DNA from: Siminovitchia fortis
GTDB lineage: Bacteria > Bacillota > Bacilli > Bacillales > Bacillaceae_C
NCBI RefSeq assembly: GCF_003605365.2
Contig: NZ_QYTU02000029.1
Coordinates: 1-46,959 of the forward strand
Direction of reading: 5' to 3'
Length of the DNA stretch: 46,959 nt
The notes under the pieces: generated by a model
Seen by the model: only the letters and a program-made list of their open reading frames with translations
Database searches by the model: none
Told to the model about the DNA's origin: nothing
Position numbers and translations under genes: made by a program
Shown: piece by piece, positions 34,725-42,341 of the stretch
Numbering within the stretch: the stretch's first letter is position 1
How the letters are laid out: each line of letters starts with the position of its first letter

Positions 34725-36317
34725 TTATTTATTTAGCCCTGACATTCTTTCCTGCTCCATTTTCCTCAGTTCCACGCGGCGAATTTTACCCGAAGCCGTT
34801 TTTGGCAATTCAGATACAAATTCGATTTCCCGCGGATATTTGTATGGAGCGGTCATTTGTTTGACGTGCTCCTGCAGTTCTTTCTTCAAGGATTCCCCAT
34901 CATCCGGTTCGCTTTCCTTCAAAACAACAAAAGCCTTAACAATATTCCCCCTAATTTCATCGGGGGCGGCGACAACTGCGCATTCCTGTACGGAAGGATG
35001 CTTTACTAGGGCGTCTTCGACCTCGAAAGGACCAATGGTATATCCTGAACTGATGATAATGTCGTCGCGGCGTCCTTCAAACCAGAAATAACCGTCTTCA
35101 TCCTTTTTTGCTTTGTCTCCTGTAATATAATAGTCTCCCCTGAATTGCATGGAAGTCCTTTCCGGATCTTTGTAATACTTTTTAAAAAGGGAAGGCGTGT
35201 CCTTATGGACAGCAATATCGCCAACCTCCCCGGCAGCGCAGACTTCCCCTTGTTCGTTAATAATTTCAACCGTATTTCCGGGAGTTGGTTTTCCCATGGA
35301 GCCTGGCCTCAATTCCATTTCCTTCGTAATACCGACAAGCAATGTGTTTTCTGTCTGGCCGTATCCATCCCGTACGTTTATCCCGAAATATTGTCTGAAA
35401 ACATCGATGACTTCCCTGTTTAGCGGTTCGCCGGCTGAAACGGCGCTGTGCAGGTGATCGAGTTTAAAATGATCGAGATTATTGACTTTTGCCATCAGCC
35501 GGTATTCTGTAGGTGTGCAGCAAAGTACGTTCACCTTGTGTTTATCCATTAATGACAGGTACTTTTGGGCATCGAACTTTCCGTTGTATACAAAGCCTGT
35601 GGCTCCCATGCCAAGTACGGAAAGAAACGGGCTCCAGATCCATTTTTGCCAGCCTGGCCCCGCTGTCGCCCAAACAATATCGTTCTCTTCGATGCATAAC
35701 CATTTTGCAGCTGCCGTCCTAAGATGGGCGTAACCCCAGCCATGTGTATGAACGACACCTTTCGGATTGCCTGTTGTTCCGGATGTATACGATAAAAACG
35801 CTGTATCCGTGCTTTTCGTTTCAGCTGTTTTCAACGAATCGGAGGCATCTTCCATCAATTTCTCCAAATGGCCCCAGCCCTCAGCTTCTCCGCCAACGGA
35901 GAACTTGATCAAACCTTCTGCATTTTGGGCCATGTCAACCTGTTTCACGTAAGGATGATAGGTGACGACTGCCTTGACATCGCCATGGCTGATCCGGTAT
36001 TCCAAATCTTTTGTCTTGAGCATTTCGGAACTTGGGATGACAATAATTCCTGCTTTGAGAGCGGCGATATAAACTTCATAGGCTTCAATCAGCCTCGGAA
36101 TCATGATTAGAATGGTATCCCCTTTTTCCAGGCCAAAATCATGGAATACATTTCCGATTTTATTTGCCTGCTTTAATAATCCCTCATATGTAATCTCTTT
36201 CGTTTCCCCGTTTTCGCCTTCCCAAATGATTGCCGGCCGGTCTGAATGGACAGTATACCTTTCAAACTCGTCGATGATATTATAATCATCCGGTGCAATT
36301 AAGTCTTCCCGTTTCAT
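34725..36317 (-). CDS. mbcS: Acyl-CoA synthetase, AMP-forming (MbcS/YtcI-like)
   Basis: 530-residue member of the adenylate-forming (acetyl-CoA synthetase-like) family. The AMP-binding motif is LSYTSGTTGNPKGVVH (about residue 170), followed by DGYGQTENT, then YITGDKAKKDEDGYFWFEGR and the acyl-CoA lysine region KTASGKIRR near the C-terminus. It matches B. subtilis YtcI and Listeria MbcS in length and position; the latter activates short branched-chain acids for membrane lipid synthesis, so that is the probable role. ATG 36317 is chosen over ATG 36326 because the AGGGGAGG site is 9 nt upstream of the former and abuts the latter. Confidence 0.88.
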   Translation of the reverse strand: MKREDLIAPDDYNIIDEFERYTVHSDRPAIIWEGENGETKEITYEGLLKQANKIGNVFHDFGLEKGDTILIMIPRLIEAYEVYIAALKAGIIVIPSSEMLKTKDLEYRISHGDVKAVVTYHPYVKQVDMAQNAEGLIKFSVGGEAEGWGHLEKLMEDASDSLKTAETKSTDTAFLSYTSGTTGNPKGVVHTHGWGYAHLRTAAAKWLCIEENDIVWATAGPGWQKWIWSPFLSVLGMGATGFVYNGKFDAQKYLSLMDKHKVNVLCCTPTEYRLMAKVNNLDHFKLDHLHSAVSAGEPLNREVIDVFRQYFGINVRDGYGQTENTLLVGITKEMELRPGSMGKPTPGNTVEIINEQGEVCAAGEVGDIAVHKDTPSLFKKYYKDPERTSMQFRGDYYITGDKAKKDEDGYFWFEGRRDDIIISSGYTIGPFEVEDALVKHPSVQECAVVAAPDEIRGNIVKAFVVLKESEPDDGESLKKELQEHVKQMTAPYKYPREIEFVSELPKTASGKIRRVELRKMEQERMSGLNK

Positions 36318-36417
36318 TTTTTTCATCCTCCCCTTGTGAAACTGTAGTACAAACTATTATACAAAATTATAAGAAAACTTAATATGTATAGATGGTAAAA
36401 TTTTTTTATATTGTAAA

Positions 36418-36446
36418 ATCGAAGAAGCGGGGACCAGTTCCCCGCT
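36418..36446 (-). terminator. Terminator of sspA
   Basis: AGCGGGGA (36426-36433) pairs with TCCCCGCT (36439-36446). On the minus strand the hairpin lies about 25 bp past the sspA stop codon and is followed by TCTTCGATTTT, a weak T-tract. Confidence 0.7.
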
Positions 36447-36470
36447 TTAAAGCCATTCATATTAAATTTG

Positions 36471-36671
36471 TTATCTTGCGTGTCCGCCCATTTGTTGTTG
36501 AGCCATTGCTACAAGGCGTTTGGTGATTTCACCACCTACAGATCCGTTAGCGCGTGAAGTAGTGTCTGCTCCAAGGTTAACTCCAAACTCTTGTGCAATT
36601 TCAACTTTCATTTGGTCGATCGCTTGCTCTGCTCCAGGAACAAGGATTTGGTTGCTGTTGTTGTTTGCCAT
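36471..36671 (-). CDS. sspA: Alpha/beta-type small acid-soluble spore protein
   Basis: 66-residue SASP that coats and protects spore DNA and is degraded by Gpr at germination. The two family signatures are intact: the Gpr-cleavage-containing [19 protein letters not shown] and [28 protein letters not shown] precedes ATG 36671 by 7 nt. A SigG-like promoter (GAATG, 18 bp, CAATATA) lies just upstream, consistent with forespore expression. The start codon lies in one arm of a perfect 14-bp inverted repeat whose other arm is in the promoter spacer. Confidence 0.97.
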   Translation of the reverse strand: MANNNSNQILVPGAEQAIDQMKVEIAQEFGVNLGADTTSRANGSVGGEITKRLVAMAQQQMGGHAR

Positions 36672-36718
36672 GTGTTTTCACCTCCTTGTAAGCCTATATT
36701 GTGCGAAAACACATGGCA
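36666..36718 (-). repeat. Perfect 14-bp inverted repeat spanning the sspA start and promoter spacer
   Basis: TGCCATGTGTTTTC at 36666-36679 and its exact complement at 36705-36718, separated by 25 bp. The proximal arm includes the sspA start codon and the distal arm lies between the -35 and -10 boxes. Confidence 0.75.
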
Positions 36719-36724
36719 TCATTC
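36695..36724 (-). promoter_or_regulatory. SigG-like promoter of sspA
   Basis: Minus-strand GAATG (36720-36724), an 18-bp spacer, then CAATATA (36695-36701). This fits the SigG consensus GHATR-N18-CATWHTA at all but one fixed base. Transcription would begin about 15-20 nt before the start codon. Confidence 0.65.
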
Positions 36725-36774
36725 AATAAAATGTTGGTAATTCTTCCTAGCTTTTGGCAGCTGTTTATTTCATT

Positions 36775-37986
36775 TTAAAAAAGGTTGAGATGATTGTCAT
36801 TTGCCTGCTCGTTTCCTTCACTTCTAATGACGAGTGTTTCGGTTTCTTCCACAGCTTTTTCCAATAGTGGGGCCCAATCAAACTTGCTTTCAAAAGCAAC
36901 AATTTTATCCGTTTTTGGCCGGGTTTTTGGAGCCGGCGGTGTAAAAATAGTACAGCAGTCTTCATAGGGCCTGTTGGAAATCTCCAATGTATCTATTTCG
37001 GTTGCAATCTTAATGATTTCCACTTTATCCATGGCAATCAACGGGCGTAAGATAGGAGTGTTTGTAACTTCATTGATGGCAAGCATACTTTCCATCGTTT
37101 GGCTCGCCACCTGTCCAAGGCTTTCGCCGTTAAAAATGGCAAGCGCATCATTTTTCTTTCTTATTTCATCCGCAATCCGGAGCATCATTCTGCGGGTGGA
37201 TGTCATCGTATAGCCTTCAGGTATTTTCTCGTGGATCTTTTCTTGGATCTCTGTAAACGGGACAATGTGGACTTTGATCCGGCCGGAAAATTCAGCAAGC
37301 TTTGAGGCAATATCGAGCACCTTTTGTTTCGCTCTTTCACTAGTATATGGCGGGCTGTGAAAATGCACGGCCTCAATGTCCACTCCCCGTTTCATCGCCA
37401 GGTACCCTGCAACAGGGCTGTCAATCCCGCCGGACAGCATCAACGTCCCTTTACCTGATGACCTTGCAGGAAAACCGCCCTGGCCCTGGACAACTTCCCC
37501 CGAAACAAACGCTCCTTCGCCTCTTATTTCTACAATCACATTGATATCAGGTTTTTTTACATCAACTGTAATATCCTCTACATTGATTAAAATATGCGAA
37601 CCAATTTCGTAATTCAGTTGCTGGGTATCGTATTCAAATGATTTATCCGACCGGCGCGCTGATATTTTAAAAGTTCCCCCGGGAATATGGGCTTGTTTCA
37701 CAATATGAAGGGCTGCGGCTTTGATCTGATCAAGATCTTTTTCTGTCCTGATTGCCGGGCTGAATGATTGAATACCAAACACTTTGGCAAGTCTTTCCTT
37801 CACCTGGTCATACGGCTCTCCATTCAACAGAACATACATCCTGTCATGCAATGTTTCAATTTGTGTCTGCGGGAACCTTCGAAGCATCATCCGAATGTTG
37901 GTTTTAAGCTTTCTGACAAAAAACTTCCGGTTCCTCCCCTTTAATGTCAGCTCTCCATATCTGATTAAAATTCTGTCATATTTCAT
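36775..37986 (-). CDS. thiI: tRNA 4-thiouridine synthase ThiI
   Basis: 403 residues; it adenylates U8 of tRNA for sulfur insertion. An N-terminal ferredoxin-like domain and a THUMP domain (about 60-165) precede the PP-loop ATPase domain, with SGGIDSP at 185-191. There is no C-terminal rhodanese domain, as in B. subtilis, where the partner cysteine desulfurase NifZ supplies sulfur directly. The ATG overlaps the desulfurase stop codon (ATGA), so the two are coupled. Motif ESLGQVASQT is also present. Confidence 0.95.
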   Translation of the reverse strand: MKYDRILIRYGELTLKGRNRKFFVRKLKTNIRMMLRRFPQTQIETLHDRMYVLLNGEPYDQVKERLAKVFGIQSFSPAIRTEKDLDQIKAAALHIVKQAHIPGGTFKISARRSDKSFEYDTQQLNYEIGSHILINVEDITVDVKKPDINVIVEIRGEGAFVSGEVVQGQGGFPARSSGKGTLMLSGGIDSPVAGYLAMKRGVDIEAVHFHSPPYTSERAKQKVLDIASKLAEFSGRIKVHIVPFTEIQEKIHEKIPEGYTMTSTRRMMLRIADEIRKKNDALAIFNGESLGQVASQTMESMLAINEVTNTPILRPLIAMDKVEIIKIATEIDTLEISNRPYEDCCTIFTPPAPKTRPKTDKIVAFESKFDWAPLLEKAVEETETLVIRSEGNEQANDNHLNLF

Positions 37987-39134
37987 TTATTTCGCCTCAT
38001 TACTTTATTTAATCTGTCTATAACCTGTTTAAGCGCATGGACCATCTTTTCGGCTTCTTCCGGCGTGTTGTCATAGGAAAGACTGATTCTGACCGCCCCT
38101 GCTGCCTCTTCTTCTGACACTCCCATCGCTTTTAAAGTGCCGCTCGGGGTTTTGTCTTTTGATGAACAAGCGCTTGTTGTTGATATAAAAATTCCTTGCT
38201 CCTCAAGTGCATGGACAATGACTTCACCTTTTAAACCAACTGCTGAAACATTCACAATATGCGGTGCGGCATTGTCCCTGGGCGTATGGATAACAAGGCC
38301 CGGCACTTCTTCCAGCTGATTCATGATATAGTTGCGGAGTTCCAACAGATTTTCTGACAAGGATCTCCTTTTATCCTCCGCCATACGAAAAGCTTTCGCC
38401 ATTGCAACGATACCGCCTGTGTTTTCTGTCCCGCTTCTTAAATTCTTCTCCTGATTCCCTCCTGAAATCAAAGGAAAGATTTTCACGCCTTTTTTTACAA
38501 AAAGAAAACCGCTGCCTTTCAATCCGTGAAATTTATGTGCGGAAAAGGTGCAAAAGTCAATATTGGATCTATAAATATCAAGAGGGACCTTGCATGCACC
38601 CTGAACATTGTCGACATGAAAAAGCACCTTTGGAAAATCTTTTAAACGCCGGCCGACTTCTTCGACAGGCTGGATTGTTCCGACTTCGTTATTGACATGG
38701 ATCATCGAGACAAGAATCGTTTTGTCCGTTATTGCCCGGATCACATCATCGGCTGAGACATGGCCGTTTTGATCAACGTCGATATAAGTGATCTCAAACC
38801 CGAGCATGCGAAGCTGTTCACACGCTTCCTGAACAGACGGATGCTCGACACTTGTCGTGATAATATGGTTCCCCCTGCCGCGATGCATGAGTGCTGTCCC
38901 CTTTATCGCCAAGTTATTGCTTTCCGAACCGCCTGATGTAAAATAAATTTCATTTGCGTGAACTCTGGCCAATTGGGCAATCTGCTCCCGTGCAGTTTTA
39001 AGCAATTGTTCGGCCCTTCCCCCAAGGGCATGAAGCGATGAAGGATTTCCGAAAAAATCCCGATTCACCTGCGCAAATGCCTGGAGAACTTCTTCATATG
39101 GCTTCGTTGTCGCACTATTGTCAAAATATATCAT
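37983..39134 (-). CDS. nifZ: Cysteine desulfurase (NifZ/IscS-type, ThiI partner)
   Basis: 383-residue PLP enzyme that releases sulfur from cysteine. The PLP Lys is near residue 201 in TFSAHKFHG, and the persulfide-forming Cys near 323 in STTSACSSK. Other motifs are TSGGSESNN and HVNNEVGTIQP. It is coupled to thiI by a 4-bp overlap, identifying it as the dedicated sulfur donor for tRNA thiolation (NifZ in B. subtilis) rather than the general SufS. AGGTGG precedes ATG 39134. Confidence 0.93.
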   Translation of the reverse strand: MIYFDNSATTKPYEEVLQAFAQVNRDFFGNPSSLHALGGRAEQLLKTAREQIAQLARVHANEIYFTSGGSESNNLAIKGTALMHRGRGNHIITTSVEHPSVQEACEQLRMLGFEITYIDVDQNGHVSADDVIRAITDKTILVSMIHVNNEVGTIQPVEEVGRRLKDFPKVLFHVDNVQGACKVPLDIYRSNIDFCTFSAHKFHGLKGSGFLFVKKGVKIFPLISGGNQEKNLRSGTENTGGIVAMAKAFRMAEDKRRSLSENLLELRNYIMNQLEEVPGLVIHTPRDNAAPHIVNVSAVGLKGEVIVHALEEQGIFISTTSACSSKDKTPSGTLKAMGVSEEEAAGAVRISLSYDNTPEEAEKMVHALKQVIDRLNKVMRRNK

Positions 39135-39220
39135 TTAAGGCCACCTACTAACCTGATTCATTATTATAATCAATCATACATAATAACACATGAACGCTGT
39201 AAATTAAATATTAACTCATC

Positions 39221-39280
39221 GGGGACAGGCCCCCACTGCGTTAATTCGTTACCACTTTAATGTGGTGGGGTCCTGTCCCC
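39221..39280 (+). repeat. Dispersed palindromic repeat, family 2, copy 2
   Basis: 60-bp element beginning GGGGACAGGCCCCC and ending in the complement. Read in plus orientation it aligns base for base with the reverse complement of copy 1 (25487-25546), sharing CTGCGTTAAT and TTACCACTTTAA in the core. The ends carry compensatory changes (A/T) that keep the hairpin. It lies between the ezrA terminator and the nifZ start. Confidence 0.85.
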
Positions 39281-39313
39281 AAAAAAAGAGCACTTCATCC
39301 GAAGCACTCTTTT
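39281..39313 (-). terminator. Terminator of ezrA
   Basis: On the minus strand AAGAGTGCTTC pairs with GAAGTGCTCTT (one G-U pair) around GGAT and is followed by TTTTT. Confidence 0.88.
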
Positions 39314-39329
39314 CCCTAAGCTATCATTT

Positions 39330-41039
39330 TCACACATGGATTTCTTCGTTAAACATCTCTTCGATTTTTTTCAAAGCTCCGGGTTCCACTTTTTCAACCG
39401 CAGCAGCAGCCTGCTCAAGTGATGAGCGGTATTCATAATTGCGGAATGCCTTTTCAGCTTTGTCAAGGTCAGCCCTGAGTTGGGGATGCTGGCCCCTGTA
39501 CCTGTTTCCGTATTGGATGACCTGTTCAGCGAGACGGGCGTTTTCAATATGTTCCTCCGTCCGGCTGTACAAATGGTCGACTGTGTCAGTTGCCTCGAAT
39601 AAATGGCTTTGGACGGACTTCATATTCAGCGGTTTTTCCTGGAGGCTTCTGAAAACATCCTCAATTTGCTCGGAAGCTTGCTCATACAATGATTCGACAT
39701 CGTTTGGAAGTCCGGGCATTCTGCTTTTTTGGACAATCCTGACGATATCGCTGACTTTCTTTTTTAAAAGGGCGATTTTTTCCCTGGCCTCCATTTCATC
39801 CTTGCGCAAGCTTTGCAGACGTTCCGCAAACAATTGCTGTTTTGTTTCCAATTTTTCCAGCCCGCTTTCGATTTCATTTAATTCCTCGCTTAACGAAGTA
39901 AAAGCTGATTGGTCTTCCTTGATCTTCCCTTCAAGCAGCTCATACCGTCTCGTAAGCTGACCCAAGCTTTTTTCAAGATCATGCGGTATATTCAGGTCGT
40001 TATCAAACAATTGATAACTTTCCTGAACCAGTTCTGTTTCAGATTTAAGCTGCTCGTTTGCTTCTTTCAATTTGTTTAAATATGCTTCGGTCTCTTCGTT
40101 CTTCTGAAGGACATAATGTCTTGCATAAACTTCCTTTTCCAGGAGATCATACAGGAGTTCAATCTGCTCCTTTAATTCTTCCAGTCCCTCAGCCACTTCA
40201 TCGACTTCTGTCTGGATCAGGAACTCCCTGTACGCCTTCAGCTGCTTTTCCATTTTTTCCATAATGGCTTCCATTTGAATATGGTCCAGGACGTATCCCT
40301 GCTCCTGCATTTCTTTAAACCCTTGAAAAAGTTCGTCTTTTTGCGAAGGGATGATTGTTTGGCAGTCCGTAAGCAAATCAGGGATTTTTTCCATTCTGTA
40401 AATCAGGCTTTCAAGCTCCCCGGAAAGCGAAACAACTTCCTTGCGGGCTTCAATATAATCGCCTTCTTCAGTTAATGTCTCATAATTCGAGATTTTTTCG
40501 GCCGCTGACTTTAACTGATCTTCCAGTTTCTTCGCAGCTTCCCCAAACGTATGAGACTCAGTAAGCAGACGTTTTTTTGCCAAACCATATTTTTCTTTCA
40601 GGCTCCCAATATCCGTTCTGTTCCTTTCTTCGCTGTCTATCAACTCTTTTAATTCAGCAAGGATTTTTTGTATTTGTTCATTGATCTTGGCCAGTTCACT
40701 TTCAATCTGGATACGGGTATCTTTCACTTTCTTGAAATTGAACTTATCCGTGTACTCCTCGGCTTCGAAAAGGAGTTCATCGATGTGGGGAAGCTGAACG
40801 GTGATAATATCGTCCCATGCTTGGCGCCACTGTTCGAACATCTCTTCTGTTTTCCCCGTCATGTTCAATTTTTTTACTTTAGCCAGTTCCTCAACAACAG
40901 GCTGGTTCATCGTTTCCATTTTCCTTGCTTCCAGCTGGTCAATTTCTTTATAATATTTTTTCCTGATCATATATCCAATAATGAATATGATTATGATAAG
41001 AATGATTGCACTGATGACGAGTTCAACACCGTATTTCAT
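39330..41039 (-). CDS. ezrA: Septation ring formation regulator EzrA
   Basis: 569-residue membrane-anchored, coiled-coil-rich protein that inhibits FtsZ ring formation away from midcell and takes part in division. An N-terminal membrane segment (about residues 4-25, VELVISAIILIIIIFIIGYM) is followed by long heptad-rich helices with spectrin-like repeats. The start at 41039 (MKYGVEL) follows AGGGGAC; an in-frame ATG at 41072 has no family support. Length matches B. subtilis EzrA (about 562). Confidence 0.95.
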   Translation of the reverse strand: MKYGVELVISAIILIIIIFIIGYMIRKKYYKEIDQLEARKMETMNQPVVEELAKVKKLNMTGKTEEMFEQWRQAWDDIITVQLPHIDELLFEAEEYTDKFNFKKVKDTRIQIESELAKINEQIQKILAELKELIDSEERNRTDIGSLKEKYGLAKKRLLTESHTFGEAAKKLEDQLKSAAEKISNYETLTEEGDYIEARKEVVSLSGELESLIYRMEKIPDLLTDCQTIIPSQKDELFQGFKEMQEQGYVLDHIQMEAIMEKMEKQLKAYREFLIQTEVDEVAEGLEELKEQIELLYDLLEKEVYARHYVLQKNEETEAYLNKLKEANEQLKSETELVQESYQLFDNDLNIPHDLEKSLGQLTRRYELLEGKIKEDQSAFTSLSEELNEIESGLEKLETKQQLFAERLQSLRKDEMEAREKIALLKKKVSDIVRIVQKSRMPGLPNDVESLYEQASEQIEDVFRSLQEKPLNMKSVQSHLFEATDTVDHLYSRTEEHIENARLAEQVIQYGNRYRGQHPQLRADLDKAEKAFRNYEYRSSLEQAAAAVEKVEPGALKKIEEMFNEEIHV

Positions 41040-41187
41040 TATCTGTCCCCTGCTCCTTCCATCATTCAGCAAAAACTATGTATATCAAGCGATTTTATTA
41101 GTTCAGTTATGTCCTTCTATGATACCACGACAGCGACAATTTTTGACGCATAAATGCAATTTTTCTATCGTTTTTTTCTTTTATTCT

Positions 41188-41310
41188 TAAGAAAAGCGCA
41201 AGGCGCCCGTTTATCGGCGACAAGCATAAGACGAGCGCTGAAGAAGGCGTAGTTTGCCTTCATCAGCGATTGGCTTATGACCTCGAGCCGATGGCGCCTG
41301 AAGCTGGACA
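41188..41310 (+). repeat. Dispersed palindromic repeat, family 1, copy C
   Basis: Starts TAAGAAAAGCGCAAGGCGCC and ends GGCGCCTGAAGCTGGACA. The interior folds back: ACAAGCATAAG with CTTATGACC, and CGCTGAAGAAGGC with GCCTTCATCAGCG. It lies alone in the ~400-bp gap between ezrA and refZ, which otherwise holds only the ezrA 5' region and the refZ terminator. Unlike copies A and B it does not abut a gene. Confidence 0.8.
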
Positions 41311-41399
41311 TTACGTTAATCTTGTTTGAAGAGAAAATTCGGTAAAATTTTATGCTTTCTTTAGCTTTCCAGAATAAAACAGGTTCTGCCCTAAAATTA

Positions 41400-41436
41400 G
41401 AAAAAGCCGCCCCAAAATTTGGTTGGCAGCATTTTT
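41400..41436 (-). terminator. Terminator of refZ
   Basis: On the minus strand AAAAATGCTGCC pairs with GGGCGGCTTTTT (one G-U pair); the downstream arm runs into TTTTTC. It directly follows the refZ stop codon. Confidence 0.75.
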
Positions 41437-42099
41437 TTACACAGTCTTTACAACCGGGGAAGGGCGACGGGCCACATATAAAGCGCTCTTTTGAACGTTC
41501 ACAGCCGCTTGAATCCAGTCTATGACCGATTCATAATATTTCTCTATAAAATAAGGGTCTTTCGGATGCATTCCCCAAACCTCGCTGACATACTGGCTGT
41601 TTAAAAAAGGAGTGGAAAGCATTCCCTTTAATTGGATGATCATCATGCTGACAGGGAGCGCAGAATGATTTTCGCCCAGCGCCGAGGATGTCAATGCTTT
41701 CAGGTAATACCTCTCTTTCATCAGATAGGAAGAAATGATCTCCCTTGACACTTGCGAATCAATCGTGATTTCCCTCCATACAAGCCGGGTCAGCAAATGA
41801 TTGTCACTTTGGAAAACAAGGACTTTTCTTATGGCCCTGTGAAGGCAAACTTGCGGATCCTCCCAGTCGACTTTCTTTTTCTCTTCTTCCAACAGCGTTA
41901 AATAAGGTTCGAAAAAACTGACAAGGCACGCCTCCAGCAGCCCTTGTTTTCCCTGAAAATAATAGGAAATGTTCGCCGGATTCAATTTTGCCCTGGCTGC
42001 GATATCGCGGATTGTCGTCCCCTTAAACCCTTTGGTTGTAAACAATTCAATGGCCGCTTCGATAATGGCCTCCTTTGTTTTTCCTCCTTGGCCGGACAT
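41437..42099 (-). CDS. refZ: TetR-family regulator RefZ (YttP), FtsZ-ring modulator
   Basis: 220-residue TetR-type DNA-binding protein. The HTH spans about residues 27-46 (TTIRDIAARAKLNPANISYYF) after KEAIIEAAIELFTTKGFKG. In B. subtilis RefZ is Spo0A-induced, binds motifs around the origin and helps place the division septum in sporulation. The start at 42099 follows GGGAGGG; a 62-codon upstream in-frame extension lies in the divergent promoter region and is rejected. It stands next to ezrA and near rpsD, as in B. subtilis, though I see no hisJ between ezrA and refZ. The extra C-terminal residues (VARRPSPVVKTV) are not recognised. Confidence 0.88.
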   Translation of the reverse strand: MSGQGGKTKEAIIEAAIELFTTKGFKGTTIRDIAARAKLNPANISYYFQGKQGLLEACLVSFFEPYLTLLEEEKKKVDWEDPQVCLHRAIRKVLVFQSDNHLLTRLVWREITIDSQVSREIISSYLMKERYYLKALTSSALGENHSALPVSMMIIQLKGMLSTPFLNSQYVSEVWGMHPKDPYFIEKYYESVIDWIQAAVNVQKSALYVARRPSPVVKTV

Positions 42100-42341
42100 T
42101 GTGGACCCTCCCTTTTTAAAGCATTCTCTATAAACCATAAATCGTCTCATGATACGAAATAGGCGACTTGTACCTGGGCTTAAGTATAAATTCGGCTTCA
42201 ATTTATATATATCCTCTGAAAATAACTCGACAGATTTTTGCGAAAACCGATAAAACCACTTCCAAGTCCTGCGGTAATCATTCACATTTCTTACTTAATG
42301 CTTTAAACTCGTTTAAAAGGATACAATTTGGAGGGCACAGA

